Assembly: GCA_021795795.1 (NCBI GenBank)
Contig: JAJYPA010000064.1
Coordinates: 1-25,571, forward strand
DNA from: Pseudomonadota bacterium
Lineage (GTDB): Bacteria > Pseudomonadota > Gammaproteobacteria > Halothiobacillales > Halothiobacillaceae
Reading direction: 5' to 3'
DNA: 25,571 bases
Position 1 is the first letter of the stretch, and every line of letters starts with the position of its first letter. The notes below the pieces were generated by a model. It searched no databases, was not told where the DNA came from, and saw only the letters and a program-made list of their open reading frames with translations. Below, one piece after another: positions 9,030 through 16,213 of the stretch. The position numbers were made by a program, and so were the translations under genes.

Positions 9030-9574
9030 ACAGTTCCAACAAGCCGGGTCAGTTTTATTGGCACAACCTCCACTGGCTGTGGCTATCCCTGCTGGTGATT
9101 GGCGTGGATGCGGGGAGTAAATGGCTGGCGAGTCATTTCCTGCAGTACGCCAGGCCGGTGGAGCTGACCGGGTTTTTCAACCTCACCCTGTTGCACAATC
9201 ACGGCGCGGCGTTTTCCTTTCTGGCGAATGCCGATGGCTGGCAGCGCTGGGGCTTCGCCGTGCTGGCCTTCATCGTGGCGCTGGGGCTGATGGTTTGGTT
9301 GCTGCGGATTCCCCGCGCCCAAGAAGGCGCGCGGCGGGGTGTTGGCATGATCAAGGTTGCGATTGCGCTGATCATCGGTGGGGCGATCGGCAACCTGATC
9401 GATCGGCTGACCTTGGGTTATGTGGTTGATTTTCTGGATTTTCATTGGCACGGTTATCACTGGCCCGCCTTCAATGTGGCCGATAGCGCGATTGTCCTTG
9501 GCGTAGCCTTGCTGATTTTGTTCGAATTACGCCCGAGCACAGAAAAACCAAATCAGGAGCACGCTTCCTCATGA
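9026..9574 (+). CDS. lspA: Lipoprotein signal peptidase (signal peptidase II)
   Basis: This 182-residue inner-membrane aspartyl protease removes the signal peptide from diacylglyceryl-modified prolipoproteins. Four membrane segments are visible (about 17-38, 73-93, 108-126, 148-168). The two catalytic aspartates are in GNLIDRL (Asp126) and FNVADSAI (Asp153). The upstream [15 protein letters not shown] block is also family-typical. The start at 9026 overlaps the ileS stop as ATGA; an in-frame ATG 18 codons earlier lies inside ileS and is rejected. The position between ileS and fkpB is the conserved gammaproteobacterial order. Confidence 0.97.
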   Translation: MNSSNKPGQFYWHNLHWLWLSLLVIGVDAGSKWLASHFLQYARPVELTGFFNLTLLHNHGAAFSFLANADGWQRWGFAVLAFIVALGLMVWLLRIPRAQEGARRGVGMIKVAIALIIGGAIGNLIDRLTLGYVVDFLDFHWHGYHWPAFNVADSAIVLGVALLILFELRPSTEKPNQEHASS

Positions 9575-10065
9575 CGAACCCAAGCGATGCCAAGACTGCC
9601 GTACCGGTCATCACGCGGGGTGCAACAGTGACGCTGCACTACGAGATTCGCCTGCCGGATAATCGCGTGGCGGACTCAACCTTCGATGCTGAGCCGATGA
9701 TCTTTATCGTCGGTGATGGCAGCCTTCAGTCCCGTTTGGAAGAATCGCTGCTCGGACTACCGCAAGGCGAGCAAACCCGCATCCTGCTGACGCCAGAATT
9801 CGCGTTTGGTGAACCCGACCCCGAGATGATCCACGAGCTGCCTCGTGCGGATGTGCCCGATGACCTTAGCTTGAGAGTCGACGATCTGGTCGAATTCAAC
9901 CTGCCGAACGGCGATACAGTGGCGGGCACCGTGCGGGCGATCAACGAGGAAACCCTGCTGGTGGATTTCAATCACCCGCTGGCGGGCATGAATATTCAGT
10001 TCATCGTCAACGTGCTGGCGGTCGAGCCGCCTGCCCGAGAATCTGTTCAGGAGACTAAGGCATGA
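9571..10065 (+). CDS. fkpB: FKBP-type peptidyl-prolyl isomerase, SlpA type
   Basis: This is a 164-residue cytoplasmic FKBP-type prolyl isomerase of the SlpA/FkpB group, related to SlyD. It starts [26 protein letters not shown] (about 14-39), the usual first FKBP strands, and has [20 protein letters not shown] (50-69) before the inserted IF (chaperone) domain. It lacks the His-rich metal-binding tail of SlyD. The ATG at 9571 overlaps the lspA stop, with CAGGAG at 9554-9559 as a rather distant Shine-Dalgarno sequence. Its own stop overlaps ispH. The role is prolyl isomerisation and chaperoning of cytosolic clients; a specific client cannot be named. Confidence 0.93.
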   Translation: MTNPSDAKTAVPVITRGATVTLHYEIRLPDNRVADSTFDAEPMIFIVGDGSLQSRLEESLLGLPQGEQTRILLTPEFAFGEPDPEMIHELPRADVPDDLSLRVDDLVEFNLPNGDTVAGTVRAINEETLLVDFNHPLAGMNIQFIVNVLAVEPPARESVQETKA

Positions 10066-11000
10066 ACATTCTGTTAGCCAACCCGCGCGGATTTTGTGCC
10101 GGGGTGGATCGGGCCGTCGAGATTGTCGATCGCGCGTTGGATCTGTTCGGAGCGCCGATTTTTGTGCGTCACGAAATCGTGCATAACCGTTATATCGTCG
10201 AAAACCTCAAGCGCAAAGGTGCGATTTTCATCGAGGAACTGGCCGAAGTGCCCGATGACGCCACCCTGATCTTCTCCGCACACGGCGTATCCCGAGCGAT
10301 TGAAGACGAAGCCGCCGCACGAGGCTTGCGTATTTTCGATGCGACCTGCCCGCTGGTCACCAAGGTGCATCTGGAAGTCGAGCGTCACGCGCGTCAGGGT
10401 CAGGATGTTGTCCTGATCGGTCATGCCGGTCATCCGGAAGTCGAGGGCACGATGGGCCATTTCGATCCACGTCACGGCGGTCGGATTCATTTGATCGAAC
10501 GCATCGACGACGTGGCGAATCTCTCTGTCGAGAACCCCAATGGCCTGGCGTACTCCACCCAAACCACGCTTTCGGTTGATGAAACCCAGATGATTATCGC
10601 CGCATTGCGTCAGCGTTTCCCCAAGATCGAAGGGCCAAAGAAAGATGACATCTGCTATGCCACGCAGAACCGCCAGGATGCCGTGCGCGAATTGACGCTA
10701 ACATGCGACGTGATTCTCGTCGTCGGCTCGAAAACAAGCTCCAACTCTAATCGTCTGCGCGAAATTGCCGAGCAGGCCGGCAAGGCTGCCTACCTGATCG
10801 ATGGCGTGGAAGACATCAGCGAGGACTGGTTTGGAAGCTGTGCCTGCGTGGGGGTGACGGCGGGTGCTTCCGCACCGGAAATTCTGGTTCAGCAGGTGCT
10901 GGCGCATCTCAAGGATCGCTTTGCCGCCACACTGATCGAAACGCCACCGCAAATCATCGAACACATGGTATTTGCATTGCCCAAATCCCTGCGCGCCTAG
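10062..11000 (+). CDS. ispH: 4-hydroxy-3-methylbut-2-enyl diphosphate reductase
   Basis: This 312-residue [4Fe-4S] enzyme carries out the last MEP-pathway step, reducing HMBPP to IPP and DMAPP. The three cluster cysteines are Cys12 (RGFCAG), Cys96 (DATCPLV) and Cys198 ([10 protein letters not shown]). Substrate-binding motifs are present: HEIVHN (37-42), SAHGVS (72-77), [13 protein letters not shown] (120-132), TQTTLS (166-171) and [10 protein letters not shown]. The C-terminal [11 protein letters not shown] completes the family pattern. It starts inside the fkpB stop (ATGA) and ends the core operon. Its presence shows that isoprenoids, and so quinones, are made by the MEP route here. Confidence 0.98.
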   Translation: MNILLANPRGFCAGVDRAVEIVDRALDLFGAPIFVRHEIVHNRYIVENLKRKGAIFIEELAEVPDDATLIFSAHGVSRAIEDEAAARGLRIFDATCPLVTKVHLEVERHARQGQDVVLIGHAGHPEVEGTMGHFDPRHGGRIHLIERIDDVANLSVENPNGLAYSTQTTLSVDETQMIIAALRQRFPKIEGPKKDDICYATQNRQDAVRELTLTCDVILVVGSKTSSNSNRLREIAEQAGKAAYLIDGVEDISEDWFGSCACVGVTAGASAPEILVQQVLAHLKDRFAATLIETPPQIIEHMVFALPKSLRA

Positions 11001-11030
11001 GCCCCGTGTTGAATGGAACAGGAGGAACGC

Positions 11031-11660
11031 ATGAACAATACGAACCGTGCTCATTTTTTGCCGTTTTACCGTTTGGCTTGGCTGCTGTTGTGCGCGCTGA
11101 TGCTGATACCGAATGCACGGGCGGCGGATAGTCGGGCGTTAGCCGCAACAATCGCCAGCCAGTTACCGGCAACTACCTGGTTCAAGGAAGGTAACGGTCA
11201 AAAGATCGTGTATTTCTTCTTCGATCCCAACTGTCCGCACTGCAATGAAGCCTATGAACGCATCAAACCGATTCTGGCCGCGGATCGGGATATCCAGATG
11301 CGCTACGTGCCGATGGGTGTGCTGTTACCGAGTTCGGCGGGCAAGGCGGCGGCCATCATGCAATCCGCCGACCCGCTGGCTGCGTACCACCGCATGGAGG
11401 ATGGTTACGGCTTCTCCTCGCAGGGGGATGGTGGCGCCATCGAGCCGATCAAGGATATCTCGCCAGCCACGCAAAAAGCCTTGGACGCGAACTACGCGAT
11501 TTTGAAGAACAATCGCATTCCCGGCATGCCTCTGATCGTGTTTCAGGGGGACGATGGAAAACCCTTTATGATGTTCGGCGCCAAATCCGCCGAGTTCTAC
11601 CGCAAGCTGCTGGCTCATGTTGCCCCCGGCCCGTTCGGTGGCGGACACCCCATTCCATGA
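11031..11660 (+). CDS. DsbG/DsbC-like periplasmic thioredoxin-fold protein, CPHC active site
   Basis: This 209-residue exported protein has a signal peptide (residues 1-31, hydrophobic 15-27, ending ARA before ADSRA). A thioredoxin-fold domain follows with CPHC (Cys68-Cys71) in YFFFDPNCPHCNEAY and the cis-proline loop GMPLIVF. The stretch MRYVPMGVLLPSSAGKAAAI resembles the catalytic domain of DsbG. The protein is shorter than DsbG (about 248), and the DsbC/DsbG N-terminal dimerisation domain appears to be missing, so it may be a monomeric oxidase or reductase and not a true isomerase. CPHC is the DsbA-type dipeptide. The ATG at 11031 follows GGAGGA at 11021; an in-frame ATG six codons upstream is rejected. 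It lies 30 bp after ispH and may be read through from that operon. Confidence 0.8.
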   Translation: MNNTNRAHFLPFYRLAWLLLCALMLIPNARAADSRALAATIASQLPATTWFKEGNGQKIVYFFFDPNCPHCNEAYERIKPILAADRDIQMRYVPMGVLLPSSAGKAAAIMQSADPLAAYHRMEDGYGFSSQGDGGAIEPIKDISPATQKALDANYAILKNNRIPGMPLIVFQGDDGKPFMMFGAKSAEFYRKLLAHVAPGPFGGGHPIP

Positions 11661-11682
11661 ATGACGAGCGATCCCACCGGAC

Positions 11683-12408
11683 ATGAACGGCTTTTCCTAT
11701 GTATGGCAGGGCTTTAGCCTGATGTGGCGACCGGGTGTCCGCCGGTTCGTGCTGATCCCTTTGCTCATCAACATCGTGTTATTCGGCGCGGGCATGTGGG
11801 CTGGCGTGCATTATGCCCACCAATGGCTCGACGGCCTGCTGCCCGGCTGGCTGGAATGGCTCAACTGGATTTTGATCCCGTTGCTGTTCATCGGCCTGAT
11901 GCTGGTGGCCTATTTCAGCTTCACCATCATCGCCAATTTCATCGCCGCACCGTTCAATGCCCTGTTGGCGCAAAAGCTGGAAATGCAGCTGACCGGCAAA
12001 CCCACGCCGGAGGACGACACCTCGCTCTGGCACCTCACACTGAAAACCGTGGCTGCCGAATGGCGCAAATTTCGCTATTTTCTGGCTTATGCGATTCCGC
12101 TGTTGCTGATTTCCTTCGTGCCGGGGCTGAACCTGCTCGCACCGTTTTTGTGGTTTGCCTTCTCTGCCTGGATGATGACGTTGCAGTACGTCGATGCCCC
12201 GGCGGGTAATCATCTTTTGGAATTCGATGCACAAAAAAGCTGGCTTAAAACGATGCCAGCCACGTCATTGACTTTTGGTACAGCCATGACCGGCATGACA
12301 ATGGTGCCGGTATTGAATTTTTTTGCCTTGCCCGTTGGGGTATGCGGTGCGACCGCACTCTGGGTAGAGCGGCGACCGCGACCAACCCATGACTCGGTTA
12401 AACGTTAA
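11683..12408 (+). CDS. cysZ: Sulfate transporter CysZ
   Basis: This 241-residue inner-membrane protein closely follows E. coli CysZ in layout: an N-terminal GF..VWQGFSLMWRPGVRRFVLIPL, a central TIIANFIAAPFNALLAQKLE block, LTLKTVAAEWRKFRYF, then FVPGLNLLAPFLWFAFSAWMM and the C-terminal LNFFALPVGVCGATALWVE. CysZ mediates high-affinity sulfate uptake for cysteine synthesis. Hydrophobic segments lie at about 24-45, 60-85, 135-170 and 195-225. The start ATG at 11683 has only a weak ribosome binding site and lies 22 bp after the DsbG-like gene, suggesting co-transcription. The end overlaps the convergent superoxide reductase gene by 11 bp. Confidence 0.93.
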   Translation: MNGFSYVWQGFSLMWRPGVRRFVLIPLLINIVLFGAGMWAGVHYAHQWLDGLLPGWLEWLNWILIPLLFIGLMLVAYFSFTIIANFIAAPFNALLAQKLEMQLTGKPTPEDDTSLWHLTLKTVAAEWRKFRYFLAYAIPLLLISFVPGLNLLAPFLWFAFSAWMMTLQYVDAPAGNHLLEFDAQKSWLKTMPATSLTFGTAMTGMTMVPVLNFFALPVGVCGATALWVERRPRPTHDSVKR

Positions 12409-12796
12409 TTTCCTTGACCCAGAAATCATGCAGATTACAGGTGCTGGTGACTCTGACGAGTCCCTTGTAGCCTTCCGGCAAGGTGTGCTCCGACGTGGGC
12501 TTGTCTTTCCAGTTAAAGGTTTTGCGATCCAGGAATTTGCCGTCTTTTAGCACGACCGTGTGGCTGACAATGTAATGCGCCTCGCTCATCGGGTGCGGGG
12601 TATGGATATGCAGTTTGCCGTCTTTAACTTCTGTGTCCGGCACATGAAGTGATTCCACTGCTTTCCAGTGGCCGGGGTTTTGGGTATCAAAAACCACATT
12701 TTGATAATGCGCTTCACCCGCTTGTGCGGCTTGCGAGCCCAGTGCCAAGGCGGCCGTGCCGAGTGTGGCGGTGCTGATAAAGTGACGACGATTCAT
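12398..12796 (-). CDS. Tat-exported superoxide reductase (desulfoferrodoxin-type iron centre)
   Basis: This 132-residue protein starts with a twin-arginine signal (MNRRHFISTATLGTAALALG, ending AQA), followed by a neelaredoxin/SOR-like domain of about 105 residues. The iron-centre ligands are recognisable: His in LHVP, His in HPM, His in EAHYIV, and Cys plus His in TCNLHDFW near the C-terminus. There is no N-terminal desulforedoxin domain, so it is the one-iron type. SOR reduces superoxide to peroxide. The usual EKHVP motif reads ESLHVP here, so the common catalytic lysine is missing and the glutamate is shifted by one. Export would place the protein in the periplasm, folded and metal-loaded in the cytoplasm first. 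A strong AAGGAG lies six bases before the ATG. A carrier role other than superoxide reduction is possible. Confidence 0.82.
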   Translation of the reverse strand: MNRRHFISTATLGTAALALGSQAAQAGEAHYQNVVFDTQNPGHWKAVESLHVPDTEVKDGKLHIHTPHPMSEAHYIVSHTVVLKDGKFLDRKTFNWKDKPTSEHTLPEGYKGLVRVTSTCNLHDFWVKEINV

Positions 12797-12800
12797 AACA

Positions 12801-12840
12801 TGCTCCTTTCACAAATGACCAGGATTGGTCATCAGGAGCA
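12801..12840 (-). promoter_or_regulatory. Nested inverted repeat in the SOR leader, pairing with its Shine-Dalgarno
   Basis: Reading on the minus strand, TGCTCCT (12840-12834) is complementary to AGGAGCA (12807-12801), which contains the SOR ribosome binding site. Inside it, ATGACC and GGTCAT form a second 6-bp stem around the loop AATCCT. In RNA this would be a two-stem hairpin with an internal loop (1 and 7 nt) that hides the Shine-Dalgarno sequence. In DNA the inner dyad could instead be an operator. Confidence 0.5.
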
Positions 12841-13071
12841 TAGACAATTATTTACCCGTGAAACTAATTTTTCGGTCGGTCGATGTCGTGCGCCTGCCGG
12901 GCATCGTTGATCAGCGTGTTTATTGCCCCATACCCTCAACGGTTAGGAACTGGAACAGCTTGGCCGGTTTGAACAATGTGAGCGCATTACCGGAATAACC
13001 CCCTCGTGTGCCAGAGGCAAGCGCAAAACCGACACCGACCACGGAGCCCCGGATGCGACACCCAGAGAAAA

Positions 13072-14070
13072 TCAGGCAGCCGGACGGCTTTCTGGCGGTG
13101 CCATGAACTCCGGGCCGACCGGATCGGTAACCGTCTCAGCCAGGATGCGGTCGATCTCTGCTTGATCGGCATCGGTCAGCGACCAGCCGAAGATCGCATC
13201 GACCGGCTCCAGTTGATCCGGCCGACGCGCGCCCCATAATGCAGTCACCACCCCCGGCTGATCGATCAGCCAGCGCAGCGCCAGGTGGATCACGCGGCGA
13301 TCGAAACGTTCTCGGGCGAACTGGTCCAAGCGTTCCACTGCGGCCAGATACTGGGCAAACCGTGGCGGCTGGAACTTCGGGTCGTTCTGGCGCAGATCAT
13401 CGCCTTCGAATTTTCGATCTGCCGACATCGCCCCGGACAGCAGGCCACGACACAGTGCGCCGTAGGTCACCATGCCGATATCATGCTTCACGCAATAGGG
13501 TGCGACGTCCGCCTCGATGCCGCGCTCGAACAGGTTATACGGTGGCTGTGCGGTTGCTATCGGCACGACCGACGAGAGACGATCCATCTGTTCGGGGCTG
13601 AAATTGCTGACACCGACCGCGCGAATCTTGCCCGACTGGCGCATATCCTCCAGCGTCCGCGCTGTCTCCTCGAACGGGGTCCCCTCGTCGGGCCAGTGGA
13701 TCTGATAGATATCGATGGTGTCGGTCTGCAGCCGGCGCAGGGAATCCTCCAGCTCCTGCTGCAGGCGTTCGGGTGCGCTGTTGCGCCGAATCCCGCCACC
13801 GCTCCAGTCGAGGCCAGCCTTGGTGGCCAGAATAATCTTGTCGCGCTGCCCGTATTCGGCCAGGGCGCGACCGACGATTTCCTCCGAGCGGCCGAAACCA
13901 TATACCGGTGCGGTATCGATCAGACGGATGCCACGATCCAGTGCGGCATGAATGGTACGGATGGCCTCGGCCTCGTCTGTACCACCCCACATCCAGCCAC
14001 CAATGGCCCAGGTACCCAGACCAATACGCGGCACCGTCAAATCAGCTGACTTGAGTGTAATGAATTCCAT
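13072..14070 (-). CDS. Aldo/keto reductase
   Basis: This 332-residue cytoplasmic NAD(P)H-dependent oxidoreductase has the AKR TIM-barrel pattern. The start is PRIGLGTWAIGG (14-25), and the catalytic tetrad is Asp52 and Tyr57 (IDTAPVYGFGRSEE), Lys84 (ATKAG) and His125 (YQIHWPD). VGVSNFS follows, and cofactor-contacting segments are near the C-terminus (ALWGARRPDQL). The length is normal. The likely substrate, a small aldehyde or ketone, cannot be predicted; it is nearest in style to the YajO/IolS/Tas group. The ATG at 14070 follows an AAGGGGGA Shine-Dalgarno sequence (minus strand). A SlyA/MarR-like box is 29 bp upstream, so induction by small molecules or stress is plausible. It is a single gene, with a non-coding gap of about 275 bp before SOR. 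Confidence 0.92.
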   Translation of the reverse strand: MEFITLKSADLTVPRIGLGTWAIGGWMWGGTDEAEAIRTIHAALDRGIRLIDTAPVYGFGRSEEIVGRALAEYGQRDKIILATKAGLDWSGGGIRRNSAPERLQQELEDSLRRLQTDTIDIYQIHWPDEGTPFEETARTLEDMRQSGKIRAVGVSNFSPEQMDRLSSVVPIATAQPPYNLFERGIEADVAPYCVKHDIGMVTYGALCRGLLSGAMSADRKFEGDDLRQNDPKFQPPRFAQYLAAVERLDQFARERFDRRVIHLALRWLIDQPGVVTALWGARRPDQLEPVDAIFGWSLTDADQAEIDRILAETVTDPVGPEFMAPPESRPAA

Positions 14071-14098
14071 CTTGCATTCCCCCTTGGTTGGCGATTAA

Positions 14099-14110
14099 TT
14101 AGCTTGCTAC
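14099..14110 (-). promoter_or_regulatory. SlyA/MarR-like operator upstream of the aldo/keto reductase
   Basis: The minus strand reads GTAGCAAGCTAA, which matches 11 of 12 bases of the SlyA/RovA consensus TTAGCAAGCTAA as I know it. It lies 29 bp before the start codon, where a repressor would block transcription. A second perfect dyad, AAGCAT-AG-ATGCTT, is at 14114-14127. No regulator gene is in the window. Confidence 0.4.
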
Positions 14111-14322
14111 TAAAAGCATAGATGCTTACGCCCGATTTGTAATCAATAGGCGAATCAGAACCCGGCCAATTAAGCTCAAAATGGATCACGCGCCTCCCCG
14201 ATGACAACCAGTGTCCGGCCCATCAGTGGCCACGCTATCCCCCCGCAACAAATCCGGTATTCGCCCTGAGTGCAGGGATTTATTATGGGGAAGTTCTGTA
14301 CAAATGCAGATGTTCTGAAAGC

Positions 14323-14398
14323 AAAACTCGCATCTTTTGGCTTTGGACCCGCTGAAAATTTCAGGATGGTATTATTCAAAGTGGCCCTTGAAAAATAG
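14323..14398. repeat. Degenerate dispersed repeat, copy 1 (copy 2 at 21504-21578)
   Basis: The segment aligns along about 75 bp with 21504-21578 in the same orientation. The best core is 14364-14382, GGATGGTATTATTCAAAGT, which differs at two of 19 bases from 21544-21562. The core also loosely resembles the terminal repeat of the MITE at 14452-14723. It is probably a remnant of a mobile-element end. The rest of the 14071-14447 gap holds the AKR control region, and I see no credible gene in it. Confidence 0.5.
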
Positions 14399-14451
14399 TT
14401 GCGCCCGGGGCGGGAATACACCGAACCGTATTTTCGTTGCCCGGTTGCTAA

Positions 14452-14723
14452 GGAACCTCTGATTGAATCCTTCGTGGCCGAGACGGGCTTTTGAGGGATG
14501 AGTCGCAAGGCGCGGCGCGAAACGAATGGTTATTCCATTCGTGAGCGTCGCAACACAGCGAATCGCCCTCAAAAGCCCGTCCCATGGGGGTTGCCGCCCA
14601 AAAGCCGCAACACTTCGTTATCGGCCTTGGCATCGTAGCGTAAACTACGACCTGCGGCCTCTGCCTCGTTTTGCGGCTTTTGGATCAGCAACTCGGCTCA
14701 TGAGGGATTCAATCAGAGGTTCC
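14452..14723. mobile_element. 272-bp MITE-like element with 19-bp terminal inverted repeats and CTAA target duplication
   Basis: The left end GGAACCTCTGATTGAATCC (14452-14470) is the exact reverse complement of the right end (14705-14723). The element is flanked directly by CTAA on both sides (14448-14451 and 14724-14727), a perfect 4-bp target duplication. Inside are two further perfect inverted repeats: a 16-bp arm at 14482-14497 with 14566-14581 (GACGGGCTTTTGAGGG) and a 13-bp arm at 14598-14610 with 14671-14683 (CCAAAAGCCGCAA). It could thus fold into a long stem carrying two side hairpins. It has no transposase or plausible ORF. Ends starting GGAA and a YTAR-type 4-bp target fit IS5-family mobilisation in trans; that is inference. 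Confidence 0.85.
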
Positions 14724-14778
14724 CTAAGTTGGCCAATCAGAACGGGTTTCATTCACCAGCGCGAGGCGCAGATCACAC

Positions 14779-15336
14779 ATGCCCCATGTTTTGGATAACG
14801 ACACCCTTATCAACACCGTCCGCCAATGGGTGGAGCAGCTCGTCATCGGCTACAACCTCTGCCCCTTTGCCAAGCGCGAACTTGTCCGCGATCGCGTGCG
14901 GTTCGTCGTGAGCCGGGCGCAGGATGAAGAGCAACTGCTCGTCGATCTGGAAAACGAACTGACCTTGCTGGGCACGGATGAGGGTATTGAAACCACCTTG
15001 CTCATCACGCCGCAGGTTTTGCAGGATTTTTTCGACTTCAACCAGTTTCTGGGGCGAGCCGATCGGCGCGTGGCGCAATTGAAACTCAAGGGCGTGTTTC
15101 AGATCGCGAGCTTCCACCCTGATTACCAGTTCGGCGGCACCGAACCCGATGATGCCGAAAACTACACCAATAAATCGCCCTATCCCGTGCTACATCTGTT
15201 ACGGGAAGCCAGCCTGGATCGGGCGATCGAGAACTACCCCGATGCCGAATCCATCCCCGAGCGCAATATCGAGCAGTTGGAGCTGATGGGTTCGGATCAA
15301 TTGCGACGGCTGCTGGAAGATTGTTTTAACAGGTAA
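14779..15336 (+). CDS. DUF1415 family protein
   Basis: This 185-residue soluble protein belongs to the uncharacterised DUF1415 family. Conserved blocks are VIGYNLCPFAKRE (22-34), the LITPQVL segment near 74-80, FQIASFHPDYQFGGTEPDD (about 110-128) and NKSPYPVLHLLREASLDRA (about 133-151), followed by IPERNIEQLELMG. The single Cys, clustered His/Asp residues and conserved polar blocks suggest an enzyme, but none is known. The start ATG at 14779 gives full family length; the ribosome binding site is weak (GAGGCG). The start lies 55 bp from the right end of the MITE, so part of its upstream region may have been altered by that insertion. Confidence 0.9.
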   Translation: MPHVLDNDTLINTVRQWVEQLVIGYNLCPFAKRELVRDRVRFVVSRAQDEEQLLVDLENELTLLGTDEGIETTLLITPQVLQDFFDFNQFLGRADRRVAQLKLKGVFQIASFHPDYQFGGTEPDDAENYTNKSPYPVLHLLREASLDRAIENYPDAESIPERNIEQLELMGSDQLRRLLEDCFNR

Positions 15337-15410
15337 AATCGCCCGTGCAACCGCATCCATGCTGCGAATAACCTCTGGGGGGTCTCGTCGGACTTCAGGC
15401 AAATCCCTTC

Positions 15411-15509
15411 TAAATCCCCCTCGTTCCCCCTTTTATAAAGGGGGAGGCGCACAAACTCAAAAAAAGCCGATTCAGCCCCCCTTTGAAAAAAGGGGGGCGG
15501 GGGGATTTA
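15411..15509. repeat. C-rich/G-rich palindromic intergenic repeat, copy A
   Basis: The element begins TAAATCCCCC and ends GGGGGATTTA, giving 10-bp terminal inverted repeats. Two internal hairpins are made of CCCCC...GGGGG arms (TCCCCCTTT with AAAGGGGGA, and CCCCCCTTT with AAAGGGGGG). A related copy is at 23232-23324. Similar AAATCCCCCT...AGGGGGATTT intergenic elements are common in several bacterial groups and look like non-autonomous mobile repeats. Confidence 0.85.
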
Positions 15510-15521
15510 CGGTTCGTAACC

Positions 15522-15527
15522 TATAAT
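15522..15527 (+). promoter_or_regulatory. Consensus -10 box for the DUF2058 gene
   Basis: A perfect TATAAT lies 58 bp upstream of the DUF2058 start. A -35 box at 17-bp spacing would fall at 15499-15504, inside the right terminus of the palindromic repeat, and matches TTGACA poorly. The promoter may therefore have been assembled or altered by the repeat. Confidence 0.5.
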
Positions 15528-15585
15528 CGAGGGATTCTGACTTCGTGCAGAGATCCTCCAACAGCAGAAATCACGAGCAAACGAA

Positions 15586-16149
15586 ATGGCAGAGTCTTTA
15601 TTCGATCAACTGAAAAAATCGGGCCTCGTGAGCGAGCAGAAAGCCAAGCAGGCCAAAAAAGCCAAGGGCAAGGCCCAGTTTCAGCAAACCAAACAGAGCA
15701 AGGCGCAGAAGAACAACGAAGCCACGCCCCTTGCGAGCGATGACTCAGTGGCAAGGGCCGCCGAGGAAAAAGCCGAACGCGCCCGACAACTGAATATAGA
15801 ACGACAACAACAGCTTGCGAAGAAGGCCATGCAGGCCGAAGTGCGTCAGATCATCGAATCCAACCGCTTAAGCGGTTATGAGGGTTCCGTCCGCTATCAT
15901 TTTGCCGATAACGGCAAGGTGAAAACCCTTGAAGTGAACCGGGAGACCCATCAACGCCTCGTCTCGTCCCGAATACGCATTGCCCGTTTTGATGGTGGTT
16001 ACGCCCTGATTCCTGCCATCGCCGCCGAGAAGATCGAGCAGCGAGATACAAACGCATTGATTCCGATTCCGCAAAATGACGCATCTGTCTCGAAGGAAGA
16101 TCAGGACTATTACGCACAGTTTGAAGTGCCGGATGATCTGACGTGGTGA
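15586..16149 (+). CDS. DUF2058 (YaiL family) protein
   Basis: This 187-residue protein of the DUF2058/YaiL family is often annotated as a nucleoprotein or polynucleotide-associated protein. The first half is very basic and low in complexity (FDQLKKSGLVSEQKAKQAKK at 6-25, then Lys/Gln/Ala repeats to about 80) and is probably helical or coiled, fit for nucleic-acid or ribosome contact. The second half is a compact domain with VRYHFADNGKVKTLEVN (about 101-117), RLVSSRIRIARFDGGYALIPAIAAEKIEQRD and the acidic C-terminus YYAQFEVPDDLTW. The length equals the family norm. The start ATG has no good Shine-Dalgarno sequence, but upstream codons are stopped and the sequence MAESLFDQL is family-typical. 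Its function is unknown. Confidence 0.9.
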   Translation: MAESLFDQLKKSGLVSEQKAKQAKKAKGKAQFQQTKQSKAQKNNEATPLASDDSVARAAEEKAERARQLNIERQQQLAKKAMQAEVRQIIESNRLSGYEGSVRYHFADNGKVKTLEVNRETHQRLVSSRIRIARFDGGYALIPAIAAEKIEQRDTNALIPIPQNDASVSKEDQDYYAQFEVPDDLTW

Positions 16150-16213
16150 GGCTGCCCGGTTGTGGGCTGCGCACGCTCTACGGGAATTAACGCGGTAAAA
16201 GTTACCGGGATGT

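Noticed and set aside
14176..14508. Minus-strand 110-codon frame crossing into the MITE
   Set aside because: It runs through the left end of the mobile element and the dispersed repeat, has no ribosome binding site and its peptide looks random.
15411..15509. Regular C-rich/G-rich repeat considered as a CRISPR fragment
   Set aside because: There is one unit only, palindromic, with no spacer-repeat pattern and no cas genes; the second copy is 7.8 kb away.
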